NCBI RefSeq assembly: GCF_000025985.1
Contig: NC_003228.3
Span: 4,030,001 to 4,094,000, forward strand
DNA: 64,000 bases
From: Bacteroides fragilis NCTC 9343
GTDB lineage: Bacteria; Bacteroidota; Bacteroidia; Bacteroidales; Bacteroidaceae
Direction: 5' to 3'
The position numbers and the translations under genes were made by a program. The notes beneath the pieces were generated by a model, which did no database searches, was not told where the DNA came from, and saw nothing but the letters and a program-made list of their open reading frames with translations. This document shows, piece by piece, positions 36,003 through 46,491 of this stretch (position 1 is its first letter; each line of letters opens with the position of its first letter).

Positions 36003-39000
36003 ATGAAAGCAGTAATCATTTCTTTTTTTATCACCCTTTCCACCCTTACTAGTCATGCTCAGCAAAGAGATATTGTATTGACAGGAACAGTTACGGATCA
36101 TCAAAACGGACCGCTTCCCGGTGCCACTATCCGCATTAAGGGTACCCAATTCGGCACAGTAACAGATACCGACGGGCATTATCTGTTACGTGGCAAATGG
36201 AAAGAAAACGATCTAATTCTTTTCTCTTTCATAGGAATGAAAGAGATACGTGTGAAATACACCGGTCAGAAGGTACAAGATGCAGCCATGCAAGAAGATC
36301 CCAAAGCACTGGATGAAGTGGTCATCGTTGCCCGGCAGAATATCAACGAATTGGATATTCGTGCCAAATCCGGCGTTGTACAACGAGTCGACGTAGAACG
36401 TCTCAACAGTAAGCCCATGATCGATATGTCCCTCGCCCTACAAGGAGCCGTACCCGGCCTGATTATTACCAATACCGGCGACCTGGGCTCCAAACCGGAA
36501 ATTCGTATTCGAGGCAATTCATCTTTCCGTAAAGGAGATATGGCTAACGAACCCCTCTACGTCATGGACGGCAAAGTAATATCATCTGATGCCTTCATGA
36601 CTCTTAATCCCGCCGATATTCAGGAAATAAAGGTTCTGAAAGATGCTGTGGCTTGTGCCTTATACGGAATAAAAGCAGCCAATGGTGTAATAGAAATCAC
36701 CTCCCAGCGTGGCAATCCCGACGGAAGACTAACCACCAGTTACAGTTTCAATATAGGTATCACCACCCGTGGACGCAGAGGAGTCAAGATGATGGATAGC
36801 GAAGAAAAGTTAGAATTAGAAAGACGTTTACAGAATATATCGACTCCGGGATATCGATACAGTGAAGATTACTATCGGAAATATTATGCTACCGCCCCCA
36901 ACCTCGACGAGCTGATCGCAGAAGGACAACAAGTACTCGACTCATTAAAGAATATCCATACCGACTGGTTTGATGAACTGATACATCGTAGCATCTACCA
37001 GCGTCATAACCTTAGCATAAAAGGAGGAACAGATAAGACATCTTATTATATATCCACCAATTATGCCAAGCAGGGAGGACGAGTACCGGGTAATGACACT
37101 CAACGTTTCACCGCCCGTATGAGCCTCGATCAGAAACTGGGAAACTGGGGATATTTTTCCTTAAGCACCGATGCAGGTTATTCGGCAACCGATACTCCCA
37201 ACGGCAGCACCCATTCCCCTACAGATCTGATTTATCAACTTAATCCTTATGAAACCAAAACCGGTAAATTAATCTCCTACTCCGAAAAATCATCCGAATA
37301 TACATTAAATGATTTGATGAGCCAATACCATAGTAAATCTACCGATAAGCGTGGCGGAGTAAGCGGAAGTTTCAACTTAAGGCCACTCGAAGGTTTGGAG
37401 ATAGATGCAGTAACCGGCATCGATTTCCTTCTGAACGAAGCCCTTACGCTTGTTCCTTCCACGTCTATAGCAGAGCGGGAAATGGGAATAGCGATAGCCG
37501 AACGTGGAAAATTAACAAAAGAAAAAAATACAACGACCAATATTTCCTCCAATATACGTATCACTTACAACAAGACATTCGCCGGGAGACACGACCTGAC
37601 AATCGGTGGAAACATGGACTACTATCTGACCCAGACAGACAACATGTCTGCCACCGGATACGGAGTAGGGACACAAATGTCACTAAACGCAATCAACCAC
37701 TCCATCACCGGAGCCCGGAAGCCGACAGCCAGTTCGCTTCTGGACAAAACGGCTCAGTTAGGATTCGGGATAGTCATGGGCTACAGTTTTGATTCCACCT
37801 ATGACCTTTTTGCTACTTACAAAGCCGATGCTTCTTCTGTTCTCCCTCCGGACAAGCGCTGGAATGCAGCATGGGCAGTAGGCTTGGGGTGGACCCTCAG
37901 CCGATACTCTTTCCTGAAAAACAATAAGGTCATCACTCTCCTGAACCTGAAAGGTTCCCATGGACGTATGGCAAACCTATCCGGAGTATCTGCCTCCGCC
38001 ACAATCGGCACCTTCAGCTACTCCACCAATTATTACGGAAATGCCCGTCTGCTACAGTTACTCGGATTTTATAATACCGATCTGAAACCGGAACAGACTT
38101 CCACAACAGACTTCAGTCTATCCATCGAATTCTTCAAACGGCTGACATTAGGTCTCAATCTATACCGCCGCGAAACGAGTGATGCACTGCTGGACGTCCC
38201 CATCCCCCTTTCCAACGGTTTCAATACCATGAAACGTAACATCGGTGTATTACGCAATGAAGGCTACGAGCTGACCGCCGCACTAAAAGTGCTCGATACA
38301 CCGGACTGGCGTGTATCTTTACGCGGTTCACTGGCCTACAACCGTAATAAGGTAATCAGCCTGTACTATACCGACCGTTTATACACCAGCGAAACCGCCC
38401 TGACTCCCGACTATGAAGTCGGAAAAGCTTATAACATGCTTTATGGGCTGAAGTCATTAGGCATAAACCCTATCACCGGTCTTCCGGTATTTCAAGGAGC
38501 CGATGGAAGTGAGATTTCCCCGACACAAAATCCGGCCAGAGAAAACTTCATCGTTTTGGGGCATAGCACTCCTCCCTACAGCGGTACATTCAACCTGAAT
38601 TTCTCCTATCGGAATTTCGATTTGGATATGGACTTTTACTATGTGTTCGGCGGCATTAAACCCTACAATTATTCTTATGTCCGTTCAGCCGACAGTGCCA
38701 ATAAGAATGCCATTCAAAAGCAATTAGAAAACATGTGGTTCCACCGAGGAGATGAAGGAAAAATATACCATTCTCCATTTTACATATCTCCTGCCAATGC
38801 TTCACTCCAACAGCCCAATACAGAAACCGTCGGGAAAAGCGATTATCTGAAATTGGCCATGTTGTCGCTACGCTACCGGGTTCCACACACCTTTCTGGAG
38901 AAGAATTGTCATTTCATAAAATATGCCAATATCGCCTTTCAGGCATCCAACCTTTTTATGATTACTCCTTATAAAGAGTCCGATCCCGAAACAGGTTCAT

Positions 39001-39053
39001 TGGCCGGAGCTATGCAGCCCGTATTAACCATCAATCTTAGTTTGACCTTCTAA
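36003..39053 (+). CDS. SusC/RagA-family TonB-dependent outer-membrane transporter
   Basis: A 1016-residue outer-membrane transporter with a signal peptide (to about SHAQ, residue 20). A carboxypeptidase-regulatory-like domain follows (VLTGTVTDHQNGPLPGATI). The plug (about 115-230) has RIRGNSSF, PLYVMDGKVI, IKVLKDAVACALYGIKAANGV, and the rest is a 22-strand barrel ending in Phe (LTINLSLTF). The CALYGIKAANG segment is the SusC hallmark. It is slightly shorter than most SusC proteins and has no FecR-interacting N-terminal extension. With SusD directly downstream it should import an oligomeric substrate. The linked protease and ChaN-like protein suggest a peptide or haem-containing substrate rather than a glycan. 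Confidence 0.93.
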   Translation: MKAVIISFFITLSTLTSHAQQRDIVLTGTVTDHQNGPLPGATIRIKGTQFGTVTDTDGHYLLRGKWKENDLILFSFIGMKEIRVKYTGQKVQDAAMQEDPKALDEVVIVARQNINELDIRAKSGVVQRVDVERLNSKPMIDMSLALQGAVPGLIITNTGDLGSKPEIRIRGNSSFRKGDMANEPLYVMDGKVISSDAFMTLNPADIQEIKVLKDAVACALYGIKAANGVIEITSQRGNPDGRLTTSYSFNIGITTRGRRGVKMMDSEEKLELERRLQNISTPGYRYSEDYYRKYYATAPNLDELIAEGQQVLDSLKNIHTDWFDELIHRSIYQRHNLSIKGGTDKTSYYISTNYAKQGGRVPGNDTQRFTARMSLDQKLGNWGYFSLSTDAGYSATDTPNGSTHSPTDLIYQLNPYETKTGKLISYSEKSSEYTLNDLMSQYHSKSTDKRGGVSGSFNLRPLEGLEIDAVTGIDFLLNEALTLVPSTSIAEREMGIAIAERGKLTKEKNTTTNISSNIRITYNKTFAGRHDLTIGGNMDYYLTQTDNMSATGYGVGTQMSLNAINHSITGARKPTASSLLDKTAQLGFGIVMGYSFDSTYDLFATYKADASSVLPPDKRWNAAWAVGLGWTLSRYSFLKNNKVITLLNLKGSHGRMANLSGVSASATIGTFSYSTNYYGNARLLQLLGFYNTDLKPEQTSTTDFSLSIEFFKRLTLGLNLYRRETSDALLDVPIPLSNGFNTMKRNIGVLRNEGYELTAALKVLDTPDWRVSLRGSLAYNRNKVISLYYTDRLYTSETALTPDYEVGKAYNMLYGLKSLGINPITGLPVFQGADGSEISPTQNPARENFIVLGHSTPPYSGTFNLNFSYRNFDLDMDFYYVFGGIKPYNYSYVRSADSANKNAIQKQLENMWFHRGDEGKIYHSPFYISPANASLQQPNTETVGKSDYLKLAMLSLRYRVPHTFLEKNCHFIKYANIAFQASNLFMITPYKESDPETGSLAGAMQPVLTINLSLTF

Positions 39054-39066
39054 ATACAAGTAATAT

Positions 39067-40515
39067 ATGAACCTAAACCCAATAATAAATAATTTCCAAC
39101 GCCCAATACGCAAAGTACAAATCTGTTGCATATTGATATTCAGTTGTGCAGCCTGTTCGCTCAATATCCCCTACGAGAATCAGTATTCAGATCCGGATGC
39201 CATTACCACAGTAACTGCCGCACGCGAACTATTGGCATCAGCCTATGATGCAATTCCCAAACCGGAATTCAGTTTATCCGTATTGAGCGACGACTTCCAG
39301 CCTACTTTTTTAATAAACTTGAATGCCGACCTGAATAACCTGTATAAATGGCATCCTAAACCGATGGAGGACTTATCGAACTCTCTGTGGGAAAAATATT
39401 ACTCAGCCATAGCCATAGCCAATACGGTACTGGAGCGCATCCATTATGTATCCCCTATTTCAGACAGTGACAAGCAAGAGTTGCAATGTATCGTTAGCGA
39501 AGCGAAAACCCTAAAAGCGTATTGTTACTTCAATCTGCTCAGACTTTTTGCCCCCACCTATCCGGAAGGTCCCGAAAAAGACGGAATCATCTTAAAAGAG
39601 CGGTTCGAACTTGCTTTTCTAAAACGCTCGAGCATCAGTGAATGTGTGAATGCTATCCGCCAATTGCTGACCGAAGCAGTTACCGTAGACAACCGTCCTT
39701 CACAGGTCTACTGGTTTTCCCGGCAAAGTGCTTATTATCTATTGGCAGCCTTAGAACTCTATGCCGAAAATTACGATAAAGCCGAAGAATATGCCTTAAA
39801 AATCCTGTCTTCAACCAATGCATACAATGTCTTGGCCCCCGTACATTATAAAAAACTATGGGAACAAGAACCATGCGAGGAATGTATTTTTTCTCTGCAT
39901 ACCACCAATTCATATTATACCGATATGAATTACGAAAGGAAGAAAGGAGACTACTTCACGATCAACTCCACACTCACCCAATTATATACTGCCAATGACA
40001 TCCGTTACGAAGCAACGGTCTATCCCCAAGAAATGCCTGGTGAAAGCATCGGCGAGACCTTACCGGTACTATATCTGGGAAAATACAACAAACAGAACTG
40101 GAATTATAAGCCTATACAATATATCAACAAACTTCGTGTATCCGGCATCTGTTTTATTCTTGCCGAAGCCTATTGTCAAGACCAGAAAGGTCACGATGCA
40201 TTGGCCCTGGAAGTAATAAACAACTACCTGGCCCAACGTGAAGCTCCCTTGCTTGACACATCACTTTCCGGCGCTCCCCTATTGAAAGCTATCCTTCAGG
40301 AAAAGTGGAAAGAATTTGCCGGTGAAGGTGAACGTTACTTTGATTTAAAGCGCTATCGGAAAAGCCTGCTTTCCGATTGGAATCTCTCTGCCACAATGAA
40401 AAATAAACCAATCAAACCAGATGACTACCGCTGGCTTTTCCCCATTCCGAAAGGCGAATATCTATATAATGAAAATATATCGCAAAATGCAGGATGGACT
40501 AAAGTCGAAAAATAA
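39067..40515 (+). CDS. SusD/RagB-family surface lipoprotein
   Basis: A 482-residue lipoprotein; the signal peptide ends near SCAAC (about Cys32) and is somewhat long. It has the SusD layout: an N-terminal segment with DPDAITTVTAARELLASAYD, TPR-like helices (EAKTLKAYCYFNLLRLFAPTYP is the conserved helix pair), and the C-terminal LKRYRKSL...WLFPIPKGEY and NENISQNAGW tail. It forms the lid over the SusC barrel. It starts 13 bp after SusC. Ligand specificity is not readable. Confidence 0.92.
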   Translation: MNLNPIINNFQRPIRKVQICCILIFSCAACSLNIPYENQYSDPDAITTVTAARELLASAYDAIPKPEFSLSVLSDDFQPTFLINLNADLNNLYKWHPKPMEDLSNSLWEKYYSAIAIANTVLERIHYVSPISDSDKQELQCIVSEAKTLKAYCYFNLLRLFAPTYPEGPEKDGIILKERFELAFLKRSSISECVNAIRQLLTEAVTVDNRPSQVYWFSRQSAYYLLAALELYAENYDKAEEYALKILSSTNAYNVLAPVHYKKLWEQEPCEECIFSLHTTNSYYTDMNYERKKGDYFTINSTLTQLYTANDIRYEATVYPQEMPGESIGETLPVLYLGKYNKQNWNYKPIQYINKLRVSGICFILAEAYCQDQKGHDALALEVINNYLAQREAPLLDTSLSGAPLLKAILQEKWKEFAGEGERYFDLKRYRKSLLSDWNLSATMKNKPIKPDDYRWLFPIPKGEYLYNENISQNAGWTKVEK

Positions 40516-40532
40516 ATAAAATGCTAAACTAA

Positions 40533-41735
40533 ATGAAAACTAGAATGAAAAAACTGTTTATCTACACAGTAGGCATCTGCCTACTGTCTGCTTTCACGTC
40601 ATGCAAAGACGATAGAGAAGAAAATAAATATACAGGAATCAACAAAATCTACCTGTCTGCCGAAACCCCGGTTATTACCGAGTCCGAAAACATTCCATTA
40701 ACAGTAAATGTAGATTTAACATTGACCTGTGAACAGGACCTCGTACTCAACTTTGAATTGCCCGATGATAAAAACGGAGTTCTAAGATTAGAGAACAATC
40801 CCGTCACGATTAAAGCCGGAAAACGTTCTGCAACATTCGAAGTAGTTTCCAACCAAAAGAATTTATTAACCGAGGATACATACTTTCAGGTCGGAATTTC
40901 TCAATTCCCTACCGATAATTTAATGTTAAACGAAACATTGCAGGTACGTGTCAAGCCTAACCCTAAAATTCCGGAATTGTCCCCTCAGCAAAAAGCGTTA
41001 ATCAAAGGTTATAAGACCAAATACGGCATTGACCTGAATAAATGGCTCGGAGTCCTCTCTTGCCATACCACTGTGCAAAGCCCTGCAGATGGGTATCTTC
41101 AACCCTTTGCAGCAGCATTTACGAAAGAATATGATGGCAAGACCGTCATCACTCTCAGTGAGCAGGCCACAGAAGACATGCCGGTATTAAAAATGACAGA
41201 CAATCCATTCGGACTGACCGAATATTTATACTTTGTACTCCGTTCCGAGACCGTAGCAGATCCGGAATTCTGGACTCAACAGCCGGAACCGCAAAAACTG
41301 ATGAAACTACTCAACTGGAATAAAGAAAGTAAAGAGACATTTGCCGTATCATTGGATGCAATCAGACTCAAAGACATCACTTCCACTTCAACCCGGCTGG
41401 AATATCTGGGTCCGGGAAAAAACTATTATGGAGCTCCTATTACCATCGTTCCATTTACCTACCAATTCAGTGCTTTAGACCGTCAAAACAAGCTCCTGGA
41501 AAGTGGAAACGCAGAAATTAAAGAGATCAATGACCAGGGAGCTTCCGCAGATCCGGCTTACTACCTCAACTGCTACGATCTTGTCAATTCCGACAACTAT
41601 GATACCCCCGAAAACTTTATCAAATCCACCGGAAACATAGACTTTGCCACAGATAAAATGACTTATCAATTTCTCCTGAGCCATGCTAACGCCGGAGGAT
41701 ATACACGCATAACCGTAGTTTATGAAAAGAAATAA
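40533..41735 (+). CDS. DUF4929/BACON-adjacent surface lipoprotein
   Basis: A 400-residue lipoprotein with lipobox FTSC (about Cys24). The N-terminal region (about 35-145) is an Ig-like DUF1735-type sandwich with PLTVNVDLTLTCEQDLVLNFELP. A C-terminal beta-rich domain (about 150-400) is of the DUF4929 kind: YKTKYGIDLNKWLGVLSCHTTV, LKDITSTSTRLEYLGPGK. It is probably the operon's accessory surface binding protein, equivalent in position to SusE/SusF. It overlaps the next gene by 14 bp, so translation is coupled. The substrate is unknown. Confidence 0.75.
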   Translation: MKTRMKKLFIYTVGICLLSAFTSCKDDREENKYTGINKIYLSAETPVITESENIPLTVNVDLTLTCEQDLVLNFELPDDKNGVLRLENNPVTIKAGKRSATFEVVSNQKNLLTEDTYFQVGISQFPTDNLMLNETLQVRVKPNPKIPELSPQQKALIKGYKTKYGIDLNKWLGVLSCHTTVQSPADGYLQPFAAAFTKEYDGKTVITLSEQATEDMPVLKMTDNPFGLTEYLYFVLRSETVADPEFWTQQPEPQKLMKLLNWNKESKETFAVSLDAIRLKDITSTSTRLEYLGPGKNYYGAPITIVPFTYQFSALDRQNKLLESGNAEIKEINDQGASADPAYYLNCYDLVNSDNYDTPENFIKSTGNIDFATDKMTYQFLLSHANAGGYTRITVVYEKK

Positions 41736-44586
41736 TAAAAACAGATATTTATACATAGCAGCTATATTCATAGCTGCTATGCTCCCATATACAGCCTGCC
41801 CGCAGTCCACTCCAATCCTTCTTCCACCCGGAACGGTAGAGGGACGCCTTCCCAACGGACTGCACTATCTTATCCTGCACAATGCTTCTCCGGCATCCAG
41901 AGTAGAGTTCAGGCTGATCATGCGGGTAGGTTCCGTACAAGAAACAGAGCAAGAGAAAGGTTGTGCCCACTTCCTCGAACACATCACTTTCGGCGGTACC
42001 CGTCATTTTCCTAAACGCTCTTTAGTAGAGTACCTCGAGTCCTTAGGAATGAAGTACGGACAAGATATCAACGCTTTCACCGGTTTCGACCGTACAATCT
42101 ATATGTTCGCAGTTCCCACCGATTTTGCCAAAGACGAAGCTCTCGATCGTTCATTACTAATCCTGCACGATTGGTTGGACGGTGTCACTATAGATCCGGA
42201 AAAAGTAGAGAATGAAAAAGGAATCATTCTTGAAGAACTACGCGGATTCGACCCGGAAGACGATTTCTATCCGCTCAAAATCGGACAAGGCATATTCAGT
42301 CACCGTATGCCTTTGGGCACAACAGACGATATCCGCAAGGTCACCCCGCAGGTGCTCAAAAATTATTATCATAAATGGTATGTGCCCTCTTTGGCAACAT
42401 TGGTCATTGTAGGCGACATATCTCCCCTGGAGATCGAATCTAAAATCAAAGAACGTTTCAAATCCTTGCCCGGACGTCCGGTCAATGACTTCCGGAACTA
42501 CCCGTTAGAGTACACCCGGGGAATTCATCTGGCCTCCATACGAGACTCTCTGCAACCCCGTACAAAGGTCGAACTAATGATTCCACACCCTTGCACAGTA
42601 GAGCGTACCATGGAAGACGCCATAGCAAAGGAGAAAGGGCGCCTGCTCGTCAGTGCCATTTCTTCACGATTCCGTGCACGAAAACTAAAGACCGATGTTA
42701 CAGACCAATGGTATTTAAGTGACAAGAACCATTTTGTTCTGACAGTGGAAGGAGAAAACAGAAAAGAAATACTTACATCTATTTCTACAACCGTATCTCT
42801 GTTGAATGATCTGATACGCAACGGATGGCAAGAGGACGAATTACAAGATATTAAAAACAATTTTTGCCGCCGGATGAAATTGTCCACCGATGCCCCGTCA
42901 CGTCCTTCCTCCATGTGGTGTGACGATTTTGCCGATTACGTTATATCGGGAGACCGCTATCTGACCGATCCATCCCAACAGCAGCAACTCAAAGAAGCCA
43001 TGTCCCGTGTCTCCGGCCAATCTTTGCAAACATTGCTCAAGGAGTGGATGTCTTACCGTGAAGAAACTCTATTAGTAGCCTGTTCAACCCATCCGGGACT
43101 GGGAGCCCCGTTATCGGAAACCGAAATAGCGTCGGCATGGGCCCAAGGCGAGCAAGTCGAATGCACTCCCTTTCTTTATTTCCGTCCTGAAAAACAAGAA
43201 GAGATCGACATTGAGACTCCTCCATGTCTGGCAGCCCGTTTTCCTTTCGATCCTGCATCCGTATTACGACAAACAGAATATCCGCAAAACAGGATTCGTG
43301 AAGTAGAACTGAAGAACGGCATACGGTTAGTCCTCAAACCTACCCTCGAAGCAGATTCCACCCTGCTGATCACTTCTTTTGCCCCTTTCGGCACTTCTTC
43401 CCTATCCGATGAAGAATATCCTTTATTAGAGGGATTTGCCGGATACATAGATATGGGAGATATCGCAAAAGTAGATGGACAAGTTTTGTCCGATTACCTC
43501 TTCCGGAAAGAAATCTCACTTTCCATGGCAGTCGAAAATCACTGGCATGGCTTCATAGGCATGTCTCCCACTGCAAATGCTCCCGAGCTATTCAATCTGA
43601 TTTATGAAAAGATATTCGATCCCGAATTAAAATATGACGAATTTGAGGAAATACGCCAGGACCTTTTAGAAAATCAAGACAAAGAAACGATATTGGAGAA
43701 AATGCTTCAACGAAGTCCTGACCGGTTATTATCTGCCCGCATAAACGAGTTGACCGGAACCGGTTTCGCCCGCTCTTCCCAAAAGCTTTCGTCCGAACAA
43801 ATCAAAAATCTGAATCTGGATTCCATCGCAGCTTTTTATAAAAAGCTCTATACGAATCCCCAAGGAACCACCTATGTCATTTGCGGCAATTTCAATGCGG
43901 ACACTCTCATGCAGCAGTTTGTCTCCGTTTTCGGACGTATTCCTGTTTCGTCACATTTGTCCCGATTTTCTTATCCGCATTTCAATTTTCCAGTCAGAAA
44001 GCATATAGAAGGCTTTCCCAATGATAATGACACTCAGACACTGTTCGACTATCTTCTCCCCGGCCACTATCAACCGGGATTAAAAAACACACTCACTTTA
44101 AAATTGATGCGTGACCTTATTCGCAACCGTTTGATCTCCGTCCTCAGAGAACAAAAATCCCTTGTCTACTCTCCTTACATTTCATTAATGTATGAAGGCA
44201 TCCCACAAGGAATTTTCTACTTTGACATCAATGCATCCGCCGATAACGATAACATGCCTCAAATAGAACAGTTGCTGAAAGAGATTCTCCACCAATTAAA
44301 ACAGCAAGAAGTGGATAATGAAGAACTGAATACCCTTAAACGTTCATTTCTGATAGCCAAACGCGAAGCGTTAAACAAAGAATCACCTTCTGCCTGGCGA
44401 ACCGCCCTGGTCGGTTTACTAAAAAACGGTGAAACCATCAGCGACTTCGATCACTACGAACAATGTCTCGACAGCATCACTCCCGCCATGCTCCGCGAAG
44501 CATTCCGTCGCTATCTGGATACCGAGAATTATATCCTTTTATATTTAAGCAAAAACAAACTGAAAAATGATACTTCAAACCATTAA
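41722..44586 (+). CDS. Exported M16 (insulinase/pitrilysin) metalloprotease
   Basis: A 954-residue exported protease (signal peptide ending near YTAC, possibly lipidated at Cys26). The zinc motif HFLEH is at residues 83-87, with the downstream Glu of ENEKGIILEEL. The protein holds two homologous M16 halves: an active half (35-460) and an inactive half (480-950, RLVLKPTLEADSTLLITSFAPFG). Such proteins are clam-shell peptidases that digest peptides. It overlaps both neighbours in the operon (14 bp and 20 bp), so it is translated with the SusC/D transporter. It likely trims imported or surface-bound peptides. Confidence 0.9.
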   Translation: MKRNNKNRYLYIAAIFIAAMLPYTACPQSTPILLPPGTVEGRLPNGLHYLILHNASPASRVEFRLIMRVGSVQETEQEKGCAHFLEHITFGGTRHFPKRSLVEYLESLGMKYGQDINAFTGFDRTIYMFAVPTDFAKDEALDRSLLILHDWLDGVTIDPEKVENEKGIILEELRGFDPEDDFYPLKIGQGIFSHRMPLGTTDDIRKVTPQVLKNYYHKWYVPSLATLVIVGDISPLEIESKIKERFKSLPGRPVNDFRNYPLEYTRGIHLASIRDSLQPRTKVELMIPHPCTVERTMEDAIAKEKGRLLVSAISSRFRARKLKTDVTDQWYLSDKNHFVLTVEGENRKEILTSISTTVSLLNDLIRNGWQEDELQDIKNNFCRRMKLSTDAPSRPSSMWCDDFADYVISGDRYLTDPSQQQQLKEAMSRVSGQSLQTLLKEWMSYREETLLVACSTHPGLGAPLSETEIASAWAQGEQVECTPFLYFRPEKQEEIDIETPPCLAARFPFDPASVLRQTEYPQNRIREVELKNGIRLVLKPTLEADSTLLITSFAPFGTSSLSDEEYPLLEGFAGYIDMGDIAKVDGQVLSDYLFRKEISLSMAVENHWHGFIGMSPTANAPELFNLIYEKIFDPELKYDEFEEIRQDLLENQDKETILEKMLQRSPDRLLSARINELTGTGFARSSQKLSSEQIKNLNLDSIAAFYKKLYTNPQGTTYVICGNFNADTLMQQFVSVFGRIPVSSHLSRFSYPHFNFPVRKHIEGFPNDNDTQTLFDYLLPGHYQPGLKNTLTLKLMRDLIRNRLISVLREQKSLVYSPYISLMYEGIPQGIFYFDINASADNDNMPQIEQLLKEILHQLKQQEVDNEELNTLKRSFLIAKREALNKESPSAWRTALVGLLKNGETISDFDHYEQCLDSITPAMLREAFRRYLDTENYILLYLSKNKLKNDTSNH

Positions 44587-45466
44587 ACAGATTTCATGCC
44601 TGCTCTGCCTGTGCTGTTTCCTTCAGCAGTCAGCCTTCTCTCAGGATGATAAGGACAAACCGGCCTATACCCTGTTCGACAACACAGGAAAACAAATCAG
44701 CTACGGAGAATTAATCAAACGACTCTCCGGCTATGATGTTATCTTCCTCGGGGAACTGCATAACTGCCCCATCACCCATTGGCTGGAATTCGAAATAACC
44801 CGTTCCATCTATAACATTCATAAAGATCAACTGATGCTGGGAGCCGAAATGTTCGAAAGTGACAATCAACTGATTTTTGACGAATACATGCAGCAAAAGA
44901 TCTCTTACGACCGCTTTGAGGCCGAAGCCCGTCTATGGGATAATTACCGGACTGACTATTATCCGGTTGTTTTCTTTGCCAAAGAACATCACATTCCGTT
45001 CATTGCAACCAATATCCCGAGACGCTACGCCAACATTGTAAAAGATAAAGGGTTCGAAGCACTCGACTCGTTATCCGAGGAAGCCAAACGATATATAGCT
45101 CCTTTACCGATCGATTTCGAATATGATGAAGCCCAAAGCGCAGCAGCTTTCAGTATGATGAACATGATGGGAGGACGCCGGGCCGGCAACAATCGGAAGT
45201 TGGCACAGGCACAAGCCATAAAAGATGCTACAATGGGATGGTTCATAGCCCGTAATATCAAAAATAAATTCCTGCATATCAACGGTAGTTATCATTCCAA
45301 CCGACAGGGAGGCATCATCCCTTATCTGCTCCGTTACCGCCCCAATACGAGTATAGTGACGGTAACCTCGGTACGTCAAGAGTCCATCCGGAAACTGGAT
45401 GACGACCATAAAGGCTTGGCAGACTTTTACATCTGCGTACCCGAAGACATGGTAAACAGTTACTAA
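44567..45466 (+). CDS. ChaN-like haem-binding-type protein
   Basis: A 299-residue exported protein with a hydrophobic signal peptide (MILQTIKQISCLLCLCC, to about FSQ). It shows the ChaN/Cofac_haem_bdg pattern: FLGELHNCPITHWLE near residue 56 and MLGAEMFESDNQ, an Arg-rich FIATNIPRRYAN, and a closing HINGSYHSNRQGGIIPYL with two histidines. ChaN family members bind haem and are iron-regulated. It is the last gene of the SusC-SusD-lipoprotein-M16 operon, overlapping the protease by 20 bp. The next 220 bp contain no gene I can support. Confidence 0.85.
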   Translation: MILQTIKQISCLLCLCCFLQQSAFSQDDKDKPAYTLFDNTGKQISYGELIKRLSGYDVIFLGELHNCPITHWLEFEITRSIYNIHKDQLMLGAEMFESDNQLIFDEYMQQKISYDRFEAEARLWDNYRTDYYPVVFFAKEHHIPFIATNIPRRYANIVKDKGFEALDSLSEEAKRYIAPLPIDFEYDEAQSAAAFSMMNMMGGRRAGNNRKLAQAQAIKDATMGWFIARNIKNKFLHINGSYHSNRQGGIIPYLLRYRPNTSIVTVTSVRQESIRKLDDDHKGLADFYICVPEDMVNSY

Positions 45467-45694
45467 CTACCGAAGCCTTCGTCCCCCCCCGGATAAAATA
45501 TCTGCCTCTTCTTCGGCATCAATATCGTTTTTTTAAATCACTATATCGATACCGGAGAAGAGGATCATCGCTTTGGTATTTCATTTTTTGTATAACCTAA
45601 GTTCAAACAAAATTCTTATAAAGCGTTCATTTCAAGCAAAATTCAATATCAAGGTACGATTAGGGCCTGGAAATAAAGCTACGGAAAGTTCCTG

Positions 45695-46135
45695 CTATTC
45701 AGTCACTATTGATATTCGTACAGCGTTCATTCCACGCATACCGCGCTCTATTTCAAATGTCACTCTATCACCTTCCGCAATTGTCGCAGGGGCAGAAGAG
45801 ATATGGAAGAAATACTTTTCGCCATTATCCGCATCCTTCACAAAGCCATAGCCTTTCGCGGCATTAAAATACTCGATACGTCCCATAAGGGGAGCCACTT
45901 CCACATCCTCTTGTTTGGGTACAGAAACCTCGATATGAGAGGCATCCACTTCTTCCTCAAGCCTTTCCTGCGGCACTGAATGCAAAACACCGAACTGGTC
46001 TACATATGCAATCATATCCTCAAAAGAACTCGGACCGTTACTTTGGCGTTCCTCTTTACGTTGTTGCTTCTCCTTACGTTTCTGCTCCTTTAGCTTCTCC
46101 CGGTCACGTTTACTTATTGTTATCTTTTTTACCAT
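45695..46135 (-). CDS. Cold-shock-domain protein with basic N-terminal extension
   Basis: A 146-residue cytoplasmic protein. Residues about 1-35 are a very basic helix (KKITISKRDREKLKEQKRK), then an acidic linker. Residues 83-146 form a cold-shock domain (GRIEYFNAAKGYGFVKDAD, with KYFFHISSAP and VTFEIERGMRGMNAVRI). The RNP1-like GYGFV and RNP2-like YFFHIS motifs support single-stranded nucleic acid binding. The N-terminal extension distinguishes it from 70-residue CspA-type proteins and is widespread in Bacteroidetes. It probably acts as an RNA chaperone. Confidence 0.88.
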   Translation of the reverse strand: MVKKITISKRDREKLKEQKRKEKQQRKEERQSNGPSSFEDMIAYVDQFGVLHSVPQERLEEEVDASHIEVSVPKQEDVEVAPLMGRIEYFNAAKGYGFVKDADNGEKYFFHISSAPATIAEGDRVTFEIERGMRGMNAVRISIVTE

Positions 46136-46412
46136 TCAATAATTTTATGTCAGAATCAATACTGCCTGTTTTCCTTCATGTTGATTGTCAATAGGCAGTT
46201 TTATGTCACGCACACCAATAAATAAACGATTTCATTATTATATCCAGACTACACACCACGCTGAATGCTTGTAACACATAGGCGCAATTACTATTATCCT
46301 GAACAAAACAGCAAATAATGATGTCGACTGGAGAATGCCATAGTCCGCAGAATAAAGCGGAAAACAACCATGCACAAAGAAGATTTCAGTATAAACTCAA
46401 TGTTAGTAACGG

Positions 46413-46420
46413 CAAATATA
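46413..46420 (-). promoter_or_regulatory. Candidate -7 box giving a long cold-shock leader
   Basis: CAAATATA on the plus strand reads TATATTTG on the minus strand, a perfect -7 match. If used for the gene at 46135 it makes a leader of about 270 nt, as seen for cold-shock mRNAs. A small stem (ctgcct/aggcag, near 46162-46197) lies within it. Confidence 0.4.
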
Positions 46421-46491
46421 CACATTTTATTCGGTTATTCCTAATTCTCCGGCCCCAATCGTGATGGAACCGGAATTGCCAGATAGCGCAA

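Noticed and set aside
45483..45490. Run of eight C as a possible phase-variable tract
   Set aside because: It lies after the ChaN-like stop, outside any gene or promoter spacing, so no switch is supported.
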